Positions 26,132-35,041 of a stretch of DNA of 64,000 nt are shown in pieces (the stretch's first letter is position 1; each line of letters starts with the position of its first letter). The position numbers and the translations under genes were made by a program. Origin of the DNA: Flavobacterium sp. UBA7680 (GTDB lineage Bacteria; Bacteroidota; Bacteroidia; Flavobacteriales; Flavobacteriaceae); NCBI RefSeq assembly GCF_002482975.1, contig NZ_DLHA01000054.1, positions 124,001-188,000 of the forward strand, written 5' to 3'. The notes beneath the pieces were generated by a model. The model searched no databases. It was not told the origin of the DNA and saw only the letters and a program-made list of their open reading frames with translations.

Positions 26132-28474
26132 CTAAGTCGAAAAAGTCAACCCCTTAGCTTTAAAATTGCTAAACAAAACTTGTTTAGCTGTACTTATAGT
26201 CTCTTCAGTACGATAAATACTACACCAAAATTTAATCTGTATTTTAAATTTTCCATCAGAAATAGAATTGTAATAAACTTGAGATGGTTTGGTATTATTT
26301 ACTAAAGGAAGACTTTCAAGAGAATTTAAAATAGTTGCATTTATATCTTTGGGAGTTGCATCGCCGCTAATTTCAATAGAAATATCTACCAGTTTAAAAT
26401 TATCCGTATAAGTCCAGTTGGTAATATTTTGAGATAATAAATTACCATTCGGGATAATGATTTCGGCACCATTTGGAGCATTGATTTTGGTTGTTCGCAA
26501 TCCCATCGACTTTACACGTCCGGATTCAGAACTAATATCAATAACGTCACCAATTTGAATTGGTTTATCAAAAATTAAAATAATACCCGAAACAAAATTG
26601 TTTACGACATTTTGAAGTCCAAGTCCCACACCGACTCCTAAAGCTCCTAAAAGAATACTCAGTTTGTCTAAAGGCATTCCAGAAGCGGCAACGGCTAAAA
26701 GATAACCTACAATTAAAACAATAAGTCTTGTAATGAGTAATTTAGAATGCTGTCTTTTGTTGATGTTTTCTTCGTTTTCGTCTTCAATTTCTCCAAAAAA
26801 GTACGCCACATAATTCTGTAGTAAATGCGCGGCCCAGACAATAATGAAAAATAGAACAATATTCCCTAAAGTGAAAGTGATGCTTCCAATGGTATTTGGA
26901 CGACTTAGTAAAGTACCAAGAGAAGAACGTAATGACTCCCAAATGTTTAAATTGGAAGCAATTACAATTAGCCACATATAACTGATTATAATTATAAATG
27001 GTTTTTTTAGTGTATCAGAAACATTCTCGTAATCAAATATTTTTTCGATTCCACGTTTTATTCTTGTGGTGTAAATCTGTAAAAGGATTATTTCCAGAAT
27101 TATTTTCAAGAGAACACTTAAAGCAACAATCTGTGTTAGCGAAATAAATGCAGTTAAACTCAACATATTTGAAAGCGAAACTCTTCCGAAAATATTATAA
27201 AGAATTGATAATCCATTTAATCCAATAAAAATAATGCTGGCCCATTTAAAGAATCCTTTAATATACAATTGATCTTTTAAGCTCTTAATTTGGACTAAGC
27301 CATATCGAATTCCCAGAATATTTATAATAATAAAAGAACAGCGTTGAAACAAGCCAACTTCAATGAAAAGATCCAGAAAACAAAGGGCAAAAAATAATCC
27401 GAAAAGCAATAGCCAGTTGCGCATTGATTTTCCAGACCAATCATTCTTAAATAAAATTGTAAGCACACCTAATGAACCTAATTGAAGCAGTTCTAAAAAT
27501 AGGGCAGGAGCATATAAATTTGTGACTATAGCAATGTTTAAGCCTATAACGATTACAGGCAGAATAACGCCTCTGTTTAAATATTTAAAGTTAAAAAGAG
27601 AAAGATTTTCGGCATGACCGTTAGATTTTAAGTATTTCAAATTACGTGAAATATACCAAGCCAAAAGTCCCATAAAGAAACATAACGTAATTAATCCGCC
27701 GGCTTTGTAACTTAAATAATAAGCAGCAACATTTTCTTCGATTATAACTTTTGCTTTAATGTTGTGCGATACCACTTTTTTTGTCGTAGTATCTGTACTC
27801 CATAATGATGGATATTCTTTTTTAAGAATACTGATTCCAGATTTTTCGAGTTTTGTTTCTACGGTTGTTAGGGCATTTGAAACTGCAATTTTATGTTCTA
27901 CTGTCAGTCTTTTTTTGACATTTAAAACTTCCTGATTTTTGGTCATCAGGCTGTCCGTTTTTAGATATCGTTTTTTAAGACTACCTAATTCTGTTTTAAA
28001 TTGTTTTCTGCGAATGGTATCTTTTATAAGCGTAAAAAGAGTTTTGTCTTTGCGCAGATCAAGAATTTTACTTTTAATTTTTTCCAGATTTGCATTGTGG
28101 TGATCTATCGCTTTATTTTGATCGTTTAATTCCTGTTCGATTTCTTTTAAAACGATACGATACATTTGCTGGTTTCGAACGTTCGGGTTTGCACCTTTTA
28201 AACTTGCTAATATTAAATCGAGTTTACTTTCGGTTCGTTTAATTTCTCCAAACAAATGAAAAGTGTTTCCTTCGAATTCGGCATCATTTGCAGCCGATTG
28301 CAAAACATCTCCGGCTTTTTCAATAGACATTAAGTAGTCACTGTCTGTTGCTGTTTCTTCAAATAATTTAGATTTGTTTTCTGTTTTTGAAGTTGTAGTT
28401 TGTGAATAGGAAAATGATGCGAAAAAAAGTATCATTAGTAAGGCGGATAAATAAGAATTTCTTTTTGAATTCAT
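26132..28474 (-). CDS. MscS-family mechanosensitive channel with long N-terminal region
   Basis: 780 residues: a signal peptide, a periplasmic coiled-coil region (~60-220), many transmembrane helices (~240-620), then the MscS pore and beta domain. The pore helix GALGVGVGLGLQNVVNNFVSG is glycine-rich and canonical, followed by IFDKPIQIGDVI and GRVKSMGLRTTKI. It is of the large MscK/YbdG-like type and should open on hypo-osmotic shock in the inner membrane. A TAAATTTG box on the minus strand (28500-28507), 25 bases before the ATG, is a candidate promoter. Confidence 0.88.
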   Translation of the reverse strand: MNSKRNSYLSALLMILFFASFSYSQTTTSKTENKSKLFEETATDSDYLMSIEKAGDVLQSAANDAEFEGNTFHLFGEIKRTESKLDLILASLKGANPNVRNQQMYRIVLKEIEQELNDQNKAIDHHNANLEKIKSKILDLRKDKTLFTLIKDTIRRKQFKTELGSLKKRYLKTDSLMTKNQEVLNVKKRLTVEHKIAVSNALTTVETKLEKSGISILKKEYPSLWSTDTTTKKVVSHNIKAKVIIEENVAAYYLSYKAGGLITLCFFMGLLAWYISRNLKYLKSNGHAENLSLFNFKYLNRGVILPVIVIGLNIAIVTNLYAPALFLELLQLGSLGVLTILFKNDWSGKSMRNWLLLFGLFFALCFLDLFIEVGLFQRCSFIIINILGIRYGLVQIKSLKDQLYIKGFFKWASIIFIGLNGLSILYNIFGRVSLSNMLSLTAFISLTQIVALSVLLKIILEIILLQIYTTRIKRGIEKIFDYENVSDTLKKPFIIIISYMWLIVIASNLNIWESLRSSLGTLLSRPNTIGSITFTLGNIVLFFIIVWAAHLLQNYVAYFFGEIEDENEENINKRQHSKLLITRLIVLIVGYLLAVAASGMPLDKLSILLGALGVGVGLGLQNVVNNFVSGIILIFDKPIQIGDVIDISSESGRVKSMGLRTTKINAPNGAEIIIPNGNLLSQNITNWTYTDNFKLVDISIEISGDATPKDINATILNSLESLPLVNNTKPSQVYYNSISDGKFKIQIKFWCSIYRTEETISTAKQVLFSNFKAKGLTFST

Positions 28475-28550
28475 AATTAATTTGGTGATTTAAGGTCTCC
28501 AAATTTAATTGTTTTTTATGTAGAATAACAGGTCTATTTCATAAAGAAAT

Positions 28551-29018
28551 CTATTTTTCTATATGAAATTTAGGATCTATGGTAATTAAAATCCTTTTAA
28601 AAAGCTGTATTAGACGATTCCGAATTGATTTTAGAATTAGTGTCATTGCATCAAAATTTTCGACTTCTTTTTTTGTTTTGATAGCAATAATATTACTAAT
28701 GATTGAAATACCATCACTAACAATAAGTAAATCCATTACCGCGGTTACAAACCATTTAAAGTTGTAGTTAAGTCCTATACTCATTAATGCTAAAGCAGTT
28801 GGTACTAACAACACAGCTAATTTGGAAACAAATCCAACAGCCAGTTTTTTAAAACTAAAATGATTGTTTAATACTATTGTTTTGATAACTCCTAAAAAGG
28901 TATCCATTATCATTAAATAAAATAACACTTTAACAATTCCTGTATCCATCTCTAAATAAATAAAAATAGCATAGACGAGTAGTTTTAATTCGTTTGAGTA
29001 TTCTGAAATTTTGTTCAT
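28551..29018 (-). CDS. Phage holin (holin family 4-like)
   Basis: 155 residues from the Met at 29018. A longer reading frame back to 29087 would run through the hairpin at 29064-29093, so the internal start is preferred. It has three hydrophobic helices (VLFYLMIMDTFLGVIKTIV, LAVLLVPTALALMSIGL, AVMDLLIVSDGISIISNIIAI) with the DxxxGxxK-like MDTFLGVIKT typical of toxin-secretion/phage-lysis holins. It would permeabilise the inner membrane so the endolysin (34168) can reach the wall. It is the last gene of the minus-strand tail cluster. Confidence 0.75.
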   Translation of the reverse strand: MNKISEYSNELKLLVYAIFIYLEMDTGIVKVLFYLMIMDTFLGVIKTIVLNNHFSFKKLAVGFVSKLAVLLVPTALALMSIGLNYNFKWFVTAVMDLLIVSDGISIISNIIAIKTKKEVENFDAMTLILKSIRNRLIQLFKRILITIDPKFHIEK

Positions 29019-29063
29019 AATCGGTTTTGTTTTTAGAGATTTATTTGGGGGATTTAGATAAGA

Positions 29064-29093
29064 AATCTTTTGGGGTATAAACCCCAAAAGATT
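29064..29093 (-). terminator. Perfect hairpin between tail fibre and holin (terminator or attenuator)
   Basis: AATCTTTTGGGG (29064-29075) and CCCCAAAAGATT (29082-29093) form a perfect 12-base stem with a 6-base loop. On the minus strand it is followed by an imperfect T stretch (TTTCTTATCT). It sits 20 bases after the fibre stop and before the holin start, so it may limit read-through into the holin. Confidence 0.7.
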
Positions 29094-29112
29094 GTAATTA
29101 TAAATTGATATT

Positions 29113-30675
29113 TTATAGTAAGTTAGTTTTTACTCGTATAGTATTACTTTCACCAGATGTATTTCCTGCCACATCTTGTGCTTTTACGCAAAAATCATAA
29201 GATGAGCTTCTGGATAACCCATTAACAGTAAAGAATGCTATATTATTTACTGTTGCAAATAAAATATTGTTTTTATAGATCAGATAATTAGCAATACCTA
29301 CATCATTGTATATGGGTGCCCAAGATAAATCAACAAATGTAGCGCCCACTTTTTGTACTATTAAATTTGGAGGTGTTGTCAAGGCAGTTGTGGCAAGAGA
29401 ACGTCCTGTATATTCAATAAAATGTACAACTCTATAAGGGTTCATTAATGAAAAAGGTATATCGCCTCCAGTTGTTTCTGTTTCTTGATTGACCAAGCCG
29501 GTCTGAAATCCATCATTGCCTCCAAAACGTAAACCTGTTCCTAGATTATAATTGTCAGAGACAAATTTATGAGAGTGGGAAGGGATTTCGGAAATTTCTA
29601 ATTTCTTACTTTTGCTTCCTCCTAAATCACCTATAGTTGTGAAATCGGAATCAGCTATATTTAACCCAATAGGCATTCTACCTCTTAAAGGCACATACTC
29701 TTCCCATCCTTCTGGAAATGGTGCTGGTTTTCCCCAAATAGCAATCATTCCAATTGGTGTCCCAGATTTTTTTTCTAAATCAGTAATTCTACGAAGTAAT
29801 GAATTTAGCAAGTTATTGCTTTTCATAACTTGATTTAAATTGTCCATTAATAATAAAGAATTTTCAGAATGATCAGAAGTCTCAAAATCTTCAACACTTG
29901 TATTTACATTATTTAAATATACTTTTCCACCTATGTAAGTATTCTCCCAATCAGCCTGATAATTTAAACTTAGACTTGTCTTATATTGGTCACTACTATC
30001 TGTTAATGCTCTTCCTGAAGGTTCTGTAGGGTTTAGTATGCCTTTTCTATCTTTTGACCCCAGTCTAAAATCAACAACTCGCACACATGAGGCAAACGAC
30101 TCTTTTACATCTAATTTTGTTAGTAAATGAGATCCTAAATCCAAATCTCCTTGCATGGCTTTTGATCCATCAAGAGGAAGATAAGATTTATTGATTAAAT
30201 CGATGTCAGTTTCAATCGTTTTGTAATCCTTTATAATTTCAAAATCTTCCACATTTCCTAAATTATAATAATTTACCGTTGAAGTATCAGTATTGTTAGG
30301 ATTTGTTGGACGACTTAAATATTGAGATTCACTAATATATATAGCTTCATAATCAAAATAGGCGGTTTGAGACACACCTGTTCCATATATAAGGCTTGTT
30401 CCAGTTTGAATCGTTTTTAAATATCCCGTATTTGATCCTTCTTTAATTGGATATAAAATGCCTGGGAGAGCTAAATTCTTTTCATCCTTATGGATTACTG
30501 CCCATCCTTTTGCTGCACTAGTTGCGTGCGCTATAATGTAGTTTTTATTTGTTTTAAGGCCTAAATGACTTTTAAAAGCGCCGTATAACTCAGTTCGATA
30601 AGCTGTTTGAAGTCTTTCTAAAGTTTCCTGCTCAAGAGGAAAACCTCCCGGATGACTAAAATTTACTTGTTTCAT
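29113..30675 (-). CDS. Tail fibre with collar domain and C-terminal fibronectin III domain
   Basis: 520 residues. A phage tail-collar domain spans about 305-415 (GMIAIWGKPAPFPEGWEEYV, RGRMPIGLN, EISEIPSHSHKF), as in T4 gp12-type and other fibres. The final ~95 residues are a fibronectin type III domain (VDLSWAPIYNDVGIANYLIYKN to SESNTIRVKT). The N-terminal ~100 residues probably attach to the baseplate. It is the last structural gene of the gp25-LysM-gpJ-gpI operon, as in P2/Mu-like phages. Role: receptor binding. Confidence 0.8.
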   Translation of the reverse strand: MKQVNFSHPGGFPLEQETLERLQTAYRTELYGAFKSHLGLKTNKNYIIAHATSAAKGWAVIHKDEKNLALPGILYPIKEGSNTGYLKTIQTGTSLIYGTGVSQTAYFDYEAIYISESQYLSRPTNPNNTDTSTVNYYNLGNVEDFEIIKDYKTIETDIDLINKSYLPLDGSKAMQGDLDLGSHLLTKLDVKESFASCVRVVDFRLGSKDRKGILNPTEPSGRALTDSSDQYKTSLSLNYQADWENTYIGGKVYLNNVNTSVEDFETSDHSENSLLLMDNLNQVMKSNNLLNSLLRRITDLEKKSGTPIGMIAIWGKPAPFPEGWEEYVPLRGRMPIGLNIADSDFTTIGDLGGSKSKKLEISEIPSHSHKFVSDNYNLGTGLRFGGNDGFQTGLVNQETETTGGDIPFSLMNPYRVVHFIEYTGRSLATTALTTPPNLIVQKVGATFVDLSWAPIYNDVGIANYLIYKNNILFATVNNIAFFTVNGLSRSSSYDFCVKAQDVAGNTSGESNTIRVKTNLL

Positions 30676-30730
30676 TTTTATTTATTTTAATATCTGTTTT
30701 AATTTTACCTTTAGTTTAACTCTTAATTTA

Positions 30731-31351
30731 TCAGTAAGAATAACTTTCGTAACTTTTACCAGCTAGTTTATAGAAATTTAAAAGATCGTGATATTCTCTG
30801 GTAGCTATTTTAATGGCTTCTGAGTGAGATTTAAAACTATTTTCGTTAGTTTCTATATCTATTGTTTTGTTTGTGATTAAAAATTTTGGCATGAATACTC
30901 TAAAATTGGCATAGTTTACTTGAGTGTAATCGCTGCGGTGTGCCAAATAAACAGGTTTGTTGTCCTTATTTTTGTAGTCATCATTTTTGAAAACTTTTAG
31001 CTGCGGAATTCTTAAAGTTTCATTCGGGTCTTCATAATATTCTTTATGGAGATATACATATTGTAATGAAGGTTTGACAGATTCATCTATGTAAATTAAT
31101 CCTTCTAGTCGTTTCTGCTGAATGCTTAAATTAGGGTCATATTTTTTTGTTATGTTAAAGGCTTCATTTAATACTTTTTCCAGATAAATTACCTGTCCTG
31201 TATGCTGCATTTTATACAAGATGTCTTCATAAAGACTTTGAAGCGGTGCAATTAAAACGTTAAGCCAATGAACATGCGTTTTTTTTCGGAGAATAGGAGG
31301 GACAAGCCACAACAGAAGTTTTTCCCATTTTAAAATTGTGTATTTATTCAT
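30731..31351 (-). CDS. Baseplate wedge/tail protein, gpI-like
   Basis: 206 residues. No hallmark motif, but it has the size and position (after a gpJ-like protein and before the fibre) of P2/Mu gpI-type proteins. The segment WLNVLIAPLQSLYEDILYKMQHTGQVIYLE resembles Bacteroidota phage wedge-associated proteins. It probably connects fibres to the baseplate wedge. Confidence 0.5.
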   Translation of the reverse strand: MNKYTILKWEKLLLWLVPPILRKKTHVHWLNVLIAPLQSLYEDILYKMQHTGQVIYLEKVLNEAFNITKKYDPNLSIQQKRLEGLIYIDESVKPSLQYVYLHKEYYEDPNETLRIPQLKVFKNDDYKNKDNKPVYLAHRSDYTQVNYANFRVFMPKFLITNKTIDIETNENSFKSHSEAIKIATREYHDLLNFYKLAGKSYESYSY

Positions 31352-31365
31352 TGTATATATTTTGA

Positions 31366-32421
31366 CTATTGGTTATCTCTATAAAATGTGTACGGAATGT
31401 AATTGACTTCAATGGTAATATTGTCCAGATCAAAATATCCTGCTCTTGGAATGAAATATTCAATGTTGCTTACATCAAATAGCTCAGAATTTCCTTCATT
31501 AAGATTTCTTGCTGTAGAAGTCTGAACTTTTGTCAAAATTGGAATTTTAATACCTTGAGCTTTCTGAATAGCGTCAACGAGATAAGTTTTGACGAAAGCA
31601 CCGTTGAATTCGATATTCTTTAAATGATCTTTTACAGCATCGACAACGGGAAATACTGCTTCTTTTAATATCAATGATCCGTTTTTCTCATCTGTTTTAT
31701 AATCTTCGCCATAGCTTGCTAATTTGGCAGCTTGTTCTGTAGATAATGTGTTTAAACTTTTTAATTGATAATATTCAACGTCGTTTGGATTGATCTTAAT
31801 TGTTAAAGGATCGATATAGACATTTAGTTTTAGTTTTAAGACATCTCCATCATCCGAAGTAATATATACTTGATTTCCAGCATCTTTAATTTTAGCAATA
31901 TATTCTTTAAATGCAAAAAGTTCATTTGGCACATCAATTCTTGAAATTTTATCGCCTTTTATTGTAGCTACTTTTATAAAAACAACCCCAACTTTATTAT
32001 GAAAATAGTCTGAGAAAATTTCTACTGGTTTTTTTTCAGGATCTAGAACCGTTTCTAAATCAATTTCACTTACAGCACAATATTTTATAATTTTAGAATC
32101 TTCAATTTGTGCTTCATCCAGCTTTGTAGTGTCAAATTGATATGAACCATCTTTCCAAATCAACGAAACTCCATTACTGGTTAAAGGTACTCCGTAATGA
32201 AAGTTTAATGCCTGATCACGATACCAGTTCAAGGTATGAGGTCTTGATATTAAGGCATTCTTTTCTACTATTTTTTCGTGTACCCAAATAGCAGTTGCTA
32301 CAATGTTTACCCAAAGTTGCCAAATGCTTGTTTTTGAGATATTTGTTAATCCAGCTAGAGAGGATTGTTTTTCTTTTTCATCCAGAATTTCTTTCTGTAT
32401 TTCAGCAATTGTACGTGCCAT
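31366..32421 (-). CDS. Baseplate wedge protein, gpJ/gp6-like
   Basis: 351 residues. The N-terminal helices (MARTIAEIQKEILDEKEKQ, WVNIVATAIWVHEKI) and the central region (GDKISRIDVPNELFAFKEYIAKIKDAGN, then YITSDDGDVLKLKLNVYIDP) match the layout of baseplate J/gp6 proteins in Bacteroidota contractile phages. A role in wedge ring closure is inferred from position downstream of gp25 and upstream of the gpI-like gene. Confidence 0.65.
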   Translation of the reverse strand: MARTIAEIQKEILDEKEKQSSLAGLTNISKTSIWQLWVNIVATAIWVHEKIVEKNALISRPHTLNWYRDQALNFHYGVPLTSNGVSLIWKDGSYQFDTTKLDEAQIEDSKIIKYCAVSEIDLETVLDPEKKPVEIFSDYFHNKVGVVFIKVATIKGDKISRIDVPNELFAFKEYIAKIKDAGNQVYITSDDGDVLKLKLNVYIDPLTIKINPNDVEYYQLKSLNTLSTEQAAKLASYGEDYKTDEKNGSLILKEAVFPVVDAVKDHLKNIEFNGAFVKTYLVDAIQKAQGIKIPILTKVQTSTARNLNEGNSELFDVSNIEYFIPRAGYFDLDNITIEVNYIPYTFYRDNQ

Positions 32422-32565
32422 ATTTATTTTTAGATATAGATTAGCCTGTAAGTCATGTGTAATATGCTTATAGAGATAGTTTTTTATGTTTTGTGAATGC
32501 TGCTGAAAGCAGTTTTAGTTTTAGAGATTTCTAAAACGGAGAAGTCTTGTATTTTGCGTAATTAT

Positions 32566-32868
32566 TTAATAAATGATAAAATCATCTTCAATAATCATGT
32601 AGTCAATTCCGGAGAAGTTATCCAATAAATATTGTTCTTCATCAGTAATAGAAGTTGCAGGATTTAGTTTCCTTGAATTGTAATATTCAACAATGTCCTT
32701 TTTAAAAGCTTCTCTGCCAACTTTTAAATCTTCATAAACAGAAATGTCATCTGTGATATCAAATTGATCATTGTCTTCTAAAATGTCAAATACCTTTTCT
32801 ATGCTTCCATATTCTTGAAGCGACATGTCAAAAATATTTTGATTTTCTTGTGGTTTAATAGTTTCCAT
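32566..32868 (-). CDS. LysM-like small tail/baseplate protein
   Basis: 100 residues from the Met at 32868; an upstream in-frame start at 32898 would overlap gp25 by 44 bases. The segment ENQNIFDMSLQEYGSIEKVFDILEDN resembles the LysM-like proteins (tail protein X type) that sit with gp25 in contractile tails. It has an acidic, unstructured-looking C-terminus. The gene overlaps the gp25 gene by 14 bases. Confidence 0.55.
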   Translation of the reverse strand: METIKPQENQNIFDMSLQEYGSIEKVFDILEDNDQFDITDDISVYEDLKVGREAFKKDIVEYYNSRKLNPATSITDEEQYLLDNFSGIDYMIIEDDFIIY

Positions 32869-33166
32869 CGATTTTAATGTTTTGTAAATCGTTAACATCT
32901 AATGTTTTTACATGAAAGTTGTCATACGATAATTGTTTGTCTATTTCGTTTTCTAATCTAAGTCTGGATGTTGCATCCGGACTGTTTATATATTTTTTAA
33001 TTCCAACGCCAAGAATAGGGAACTCTTTATAACTTCCTTTTTGGCTTAATAGTAAATGTTCTATGTTTTGCTGATCGGCATCTTTGATGGCGAAATCTCC
33101 TTTAGGATCATCTTTATATTCTCCTTTTATGATTAATAAGTCTTCATCAATAATAAAATCTTTCAT
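32855..33166 (-). CDS. gp25/GPW-like baseplate protein
   Basis: 103 residues. QKGSYKEFPILGVGIKKYINSPDATSRLRLENEIDKQL is characteristic of gp25-family baseplate proteins (small wedge and sheath initiator). It is first in a five-gene baseplate operon and lies about 90 bases downstream of a copy of the shared promoter (33256-33319). Confidence 0.75.
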   Translation of the reverse strand: MKDFIIDEDLLIIKGEYKDDPKGDFAIKDADQQNIEHLLLSQKGSYKEFPILGVGIKKYINSPDATSRLRLENEIDKQLSYDNFHVKTLDVNDLQNIKIDGNY

Positions 33167-33255
33167 TCTTTGTTATGTTTTTTAAATTAAATTATCTCAA
33201 ATACTATCTCATAATCTGCGCGCGAAACCTTTGAAATAGTTTTTATTTGATACTG

Positions 33256-33319
33256 TAAAAATAAGCTTTGCTTACTCGTTAATCAAGATTTTATGGCTTA
33301 GTAATCAGTAGTTTCAGTG
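33256..33319 (-). promoter_or_regulatory. Tail-regulon promoter P1 (baseplate operon)
   Basis: Sense-strand box CACTGAAACTACTGA (33305-33319). The -7 box TATTTTTA (33256-33263) lies 41 bases downstream. Same box and spacing as seven other promoters in the locus. Confidence 0.75.
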
Positions 33320-33355
33320 GTTTTTAATGTTCTTCTCTAAGCTTGAAAAAGAAAC

Positions 33356-33688
33356 TTAAACAGCAGGAATAATTAAACTGGTAATAATTTGAATGATTAT
33401 TTTTATGATGTTATTTTTAATTGCATTCAGCTTTATTTTTGATAAACCTGCTGTTTGTAACGCTTGTAATACGGTTAAATCTAACTGACTTTTTAAAAGC
33501 CATTCAAACTCTTCTTCGGTTAAATCACCAGATGAAAAAAGAATAATCCAGCGTTCGAGTTTTTCTTTGGATATTTCAAAGAAAATGTTGAGATCTTTTT
33601 CTAATTGAGGCTTAATGTCTTTATAACTACTTGTTATAATCGTTTTTAATTCTTTTTTTAAGTTTTCTATCAGCTTGTGTTTTTCCAT
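33356..33688 (-). CDS. Small phage-type protein with hydrophobic C-terminus, lysis operon
   Basis: 110 residues: a charged helical N-terminal part, then a hydrophobic C-terminal helix (IIKIIIQIITSLIIPA). It is co-transcribed with the endolysin and lipoprotein (4-base gap to the latter). The family is unknown to me. Position suggests an accessory lysis or membrane-associated role. Confidence 0.55.
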   Translation of the reverse strand: MEKHKLIENLKKELKTIITSSYKDIKPQLEKDLNIFFEISKEKLERWIILFSSGDLTEEEFEWLLKSQLDLTVLQALQTAGLSKIKLNAIKNNIIKIIIQIITSLIIPAV

Positions 33689-33692
33689 AGGT

Positions 33693-34164
33693 TTATGAGT
33701 TAAGGTTTATTAGATCAATAAGTTCATCTTTTGATTGTTTGTCTTTTTTAATTTCATATTGAATAAGTAAATCAAAGGCTTCTCGAATTTGGATCTTAGA
33801 TTCTTCTAAAAATGATTTGGATATAATTCCTTTTGTTTCCCAGTGTTTAAAAAAGCCTGCAACAAGATTTTTTTCTTTATCATTAAGTGTTTTCCACAGT
33901 TGAAAAGTGATCTCGTTATCAGGTTTGTTTTTTTCGTATTCTACAAGTTTTTCAATATCAAGAAACAGTTTATCAATCTCTTGTTTGTTTTCAGAATAAG
34001 AAGTAGTGGACTTATTCATTAAATTAATCGTTTCTACTTTTAGCTCTATTGTTTTTTCATAAGAATATTGATCAAACAAGGCAGTTCTGGTAGAGTTGCA
34101 CGATGAAAGTGCGAAAAAAAAGAACAATTAAAAATGCGAAATGTTTTAATTTGAAATGCTTCAT
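33693..34164 (-). pseudogene. Lysis-operon lipoprotein with a one-base frameshift in its signal peptide
   Basis: An ATG at 34164, 3 bases after the endolysin stop, starts MKHFKLKHFAFLIVLFF. A run of eight T (34114-34121, A on plus) then throws the frame. Removing one T continues as ALSSCNSTRT, a good lipobox, and about 130 further residues of helical, charged protein. In the given sequence only a TTG start inside the signal (34127) yields the remaining frame. It could be a sequencing error, slippery-tract phase variation, or decay. Its place after an endolysin suggests an outer-membrane lysis lipoprotein (o-spanin-like), which is unproven. Confidence 0.6.
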
Positions 34165-34167
34165 TTG

Positions 34168-34650
34168 TTATTTGTATAAGATTACATAATTTTTTTTGTC
34201 GCGTTTAAGTCGGCTAAGAAGTTTCCAGTCGTCATATCCTTTTTTGTCAAAGTGAGGAAGATCTTTAAAAGTTTTCCAGTCTCCGCCCCAGTTCCAACCA
34301 TGTTTTTTGAAAATGTCAACGCATTCCTGCCAATCCGAAATCTTATCGTCGTCCCAATCTTTTGTTGTGTCCCATGAAGCAGTTTTACCATCGATAATTA
34401 AACAGATGTCTACCGCAAAACCATAATTGTGAATAGATTGTCCACCCTTGGCATTAGTTACTTTTTTTCCTGGTTTGGTTCTGCCAAAAGCATAAAGATC
34501 TTCCTGTTCCTGAAAAGTTCTGAGACCTTGTGTAATACGAACTTTTGCTCTTCCGGTTAATGCCAGATCGCATTCTTCGATGATTTTAGTTACTTCTTCC
34601 CTGACGGAAGGATGAAGCAAATCAATGTGTTTTTTTGTTGTTTGATCCAT
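34168..34650 (-). CDS. M15-family peptidase endolysin (L-Ala-D-Glu/D-Ala-D-Ala peptidase-like)
   Basis: 160 residues from the Met at 34650; a longer frame to 34728 lacks family similarity. It shows RITQGLRTFQEQEDLYAFGRT, the Zn-binding SIHNYGFAVDI (HxxxxxxD-type) and PHFD near the C-terminus. These mark M15C L-alanyl-D-glutamate peptidases used as phage endolysins. There is no signal peptide, so release needs the holin at 28551. It is the first gene of a three-gene lysis operon under P2. Confidence 0.85.
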   Translation of the reverse strand: MDQTTKKHIDLLHPSVREEVTKIIEECDLALTGRAKVRITQGLRTFQEQEDLYAFGRTKPGKKVTNAKGGQSIHNYGFAVDICLIIDGKTASWDTTKDWDDDKISDWQECVDIFKKHGWNWGGDWKTFKDLPHFDKKGYDDWKLLSRLKRDKKNYVILYK

Positions 34651-34842
34651 ATTTGTGTTTATTAATGATTTAAGAATAAAAAGCCTTTCTCGATTGTATG
34701 AAAAGCAATCACAGTATTTGTAGAACAATAAAATTATTTGTGTGTTTTTGAGTTTTACAATTAAAAAACTTGTGGAATAAGGTCTAAAAAAAATCTTTTT
34801 AGGAACTCGTTTTGAGATTGAAAGATGATTTTATTTACACTG

Positions 34843-34906
34843 TAAAAATATGCCTAAATGCACTGTTTTTAAAATTTTATAACTTTGTAAATCAGTAGTT
34901 TCAGTA
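34843..34906 (-). promoter_or_regulatory. Tail-regulon promoter P2 (lysis operon)
   Basis: Sense box TACTGAAACTACTGA (34892-34906), an exact consensus copy. The -7 box TATTTTTA (34843-34850) lies 41 bases downstream. It drives the endolysin operon after a long leader. Confidence 0.78.
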
Positions 34907-34961
34907 AGTGAAGTAATCTTTTTTTATTTTTTTTTATTCATTTGAGATTGAAAAAAAATGC

Positions 34962-34999
34962 AAAAAAATACCCGTTTTTTCTAGTTTGGAAAAACGGGT
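34962..34999 (-). terminator. Intrinsic terminator of the sheath-toxin-immunity operon
   Basis: The stem ACCCGTTTTT (34970-34979) pairs with AAAAACGGGT (34990-34999). On the minus strand it is followed by seven T (34962-34968). It lies about 40 bases after the second immunity-like gene. Confidence 0.82.
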
Positions 35000-35041
35000 T
35001 TATAAATATTAAATTAAACAGGTTAATTTTTAATTTGATTA

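Larger units (their letters stand above)
34651..35041. other. Intergenic region with lysis promoter and convergent-side terminator
   Basis: This 391-base stretch holds the P2 promoter (34843-34906), a leader of about 190 bases ahead of the endolysin, and the terminator at 34962-34999 for the toxin/immunity operon. No supported small gene was found. Confidence 0.6.

Noticed and set aside
29019..29087. Longer holin start at 29087
   Set aside because: The extension would be encoded by the terminator-like hairpin and lacks holin features; the Met at 29018 begins the membrane protein.
32855..32898. Upstream start (32898) for the LysM-like protein
   Set aside because: It would overlap gp25 by 44 bases and add residues outside the family pattern; the Met at 32868 fits better.
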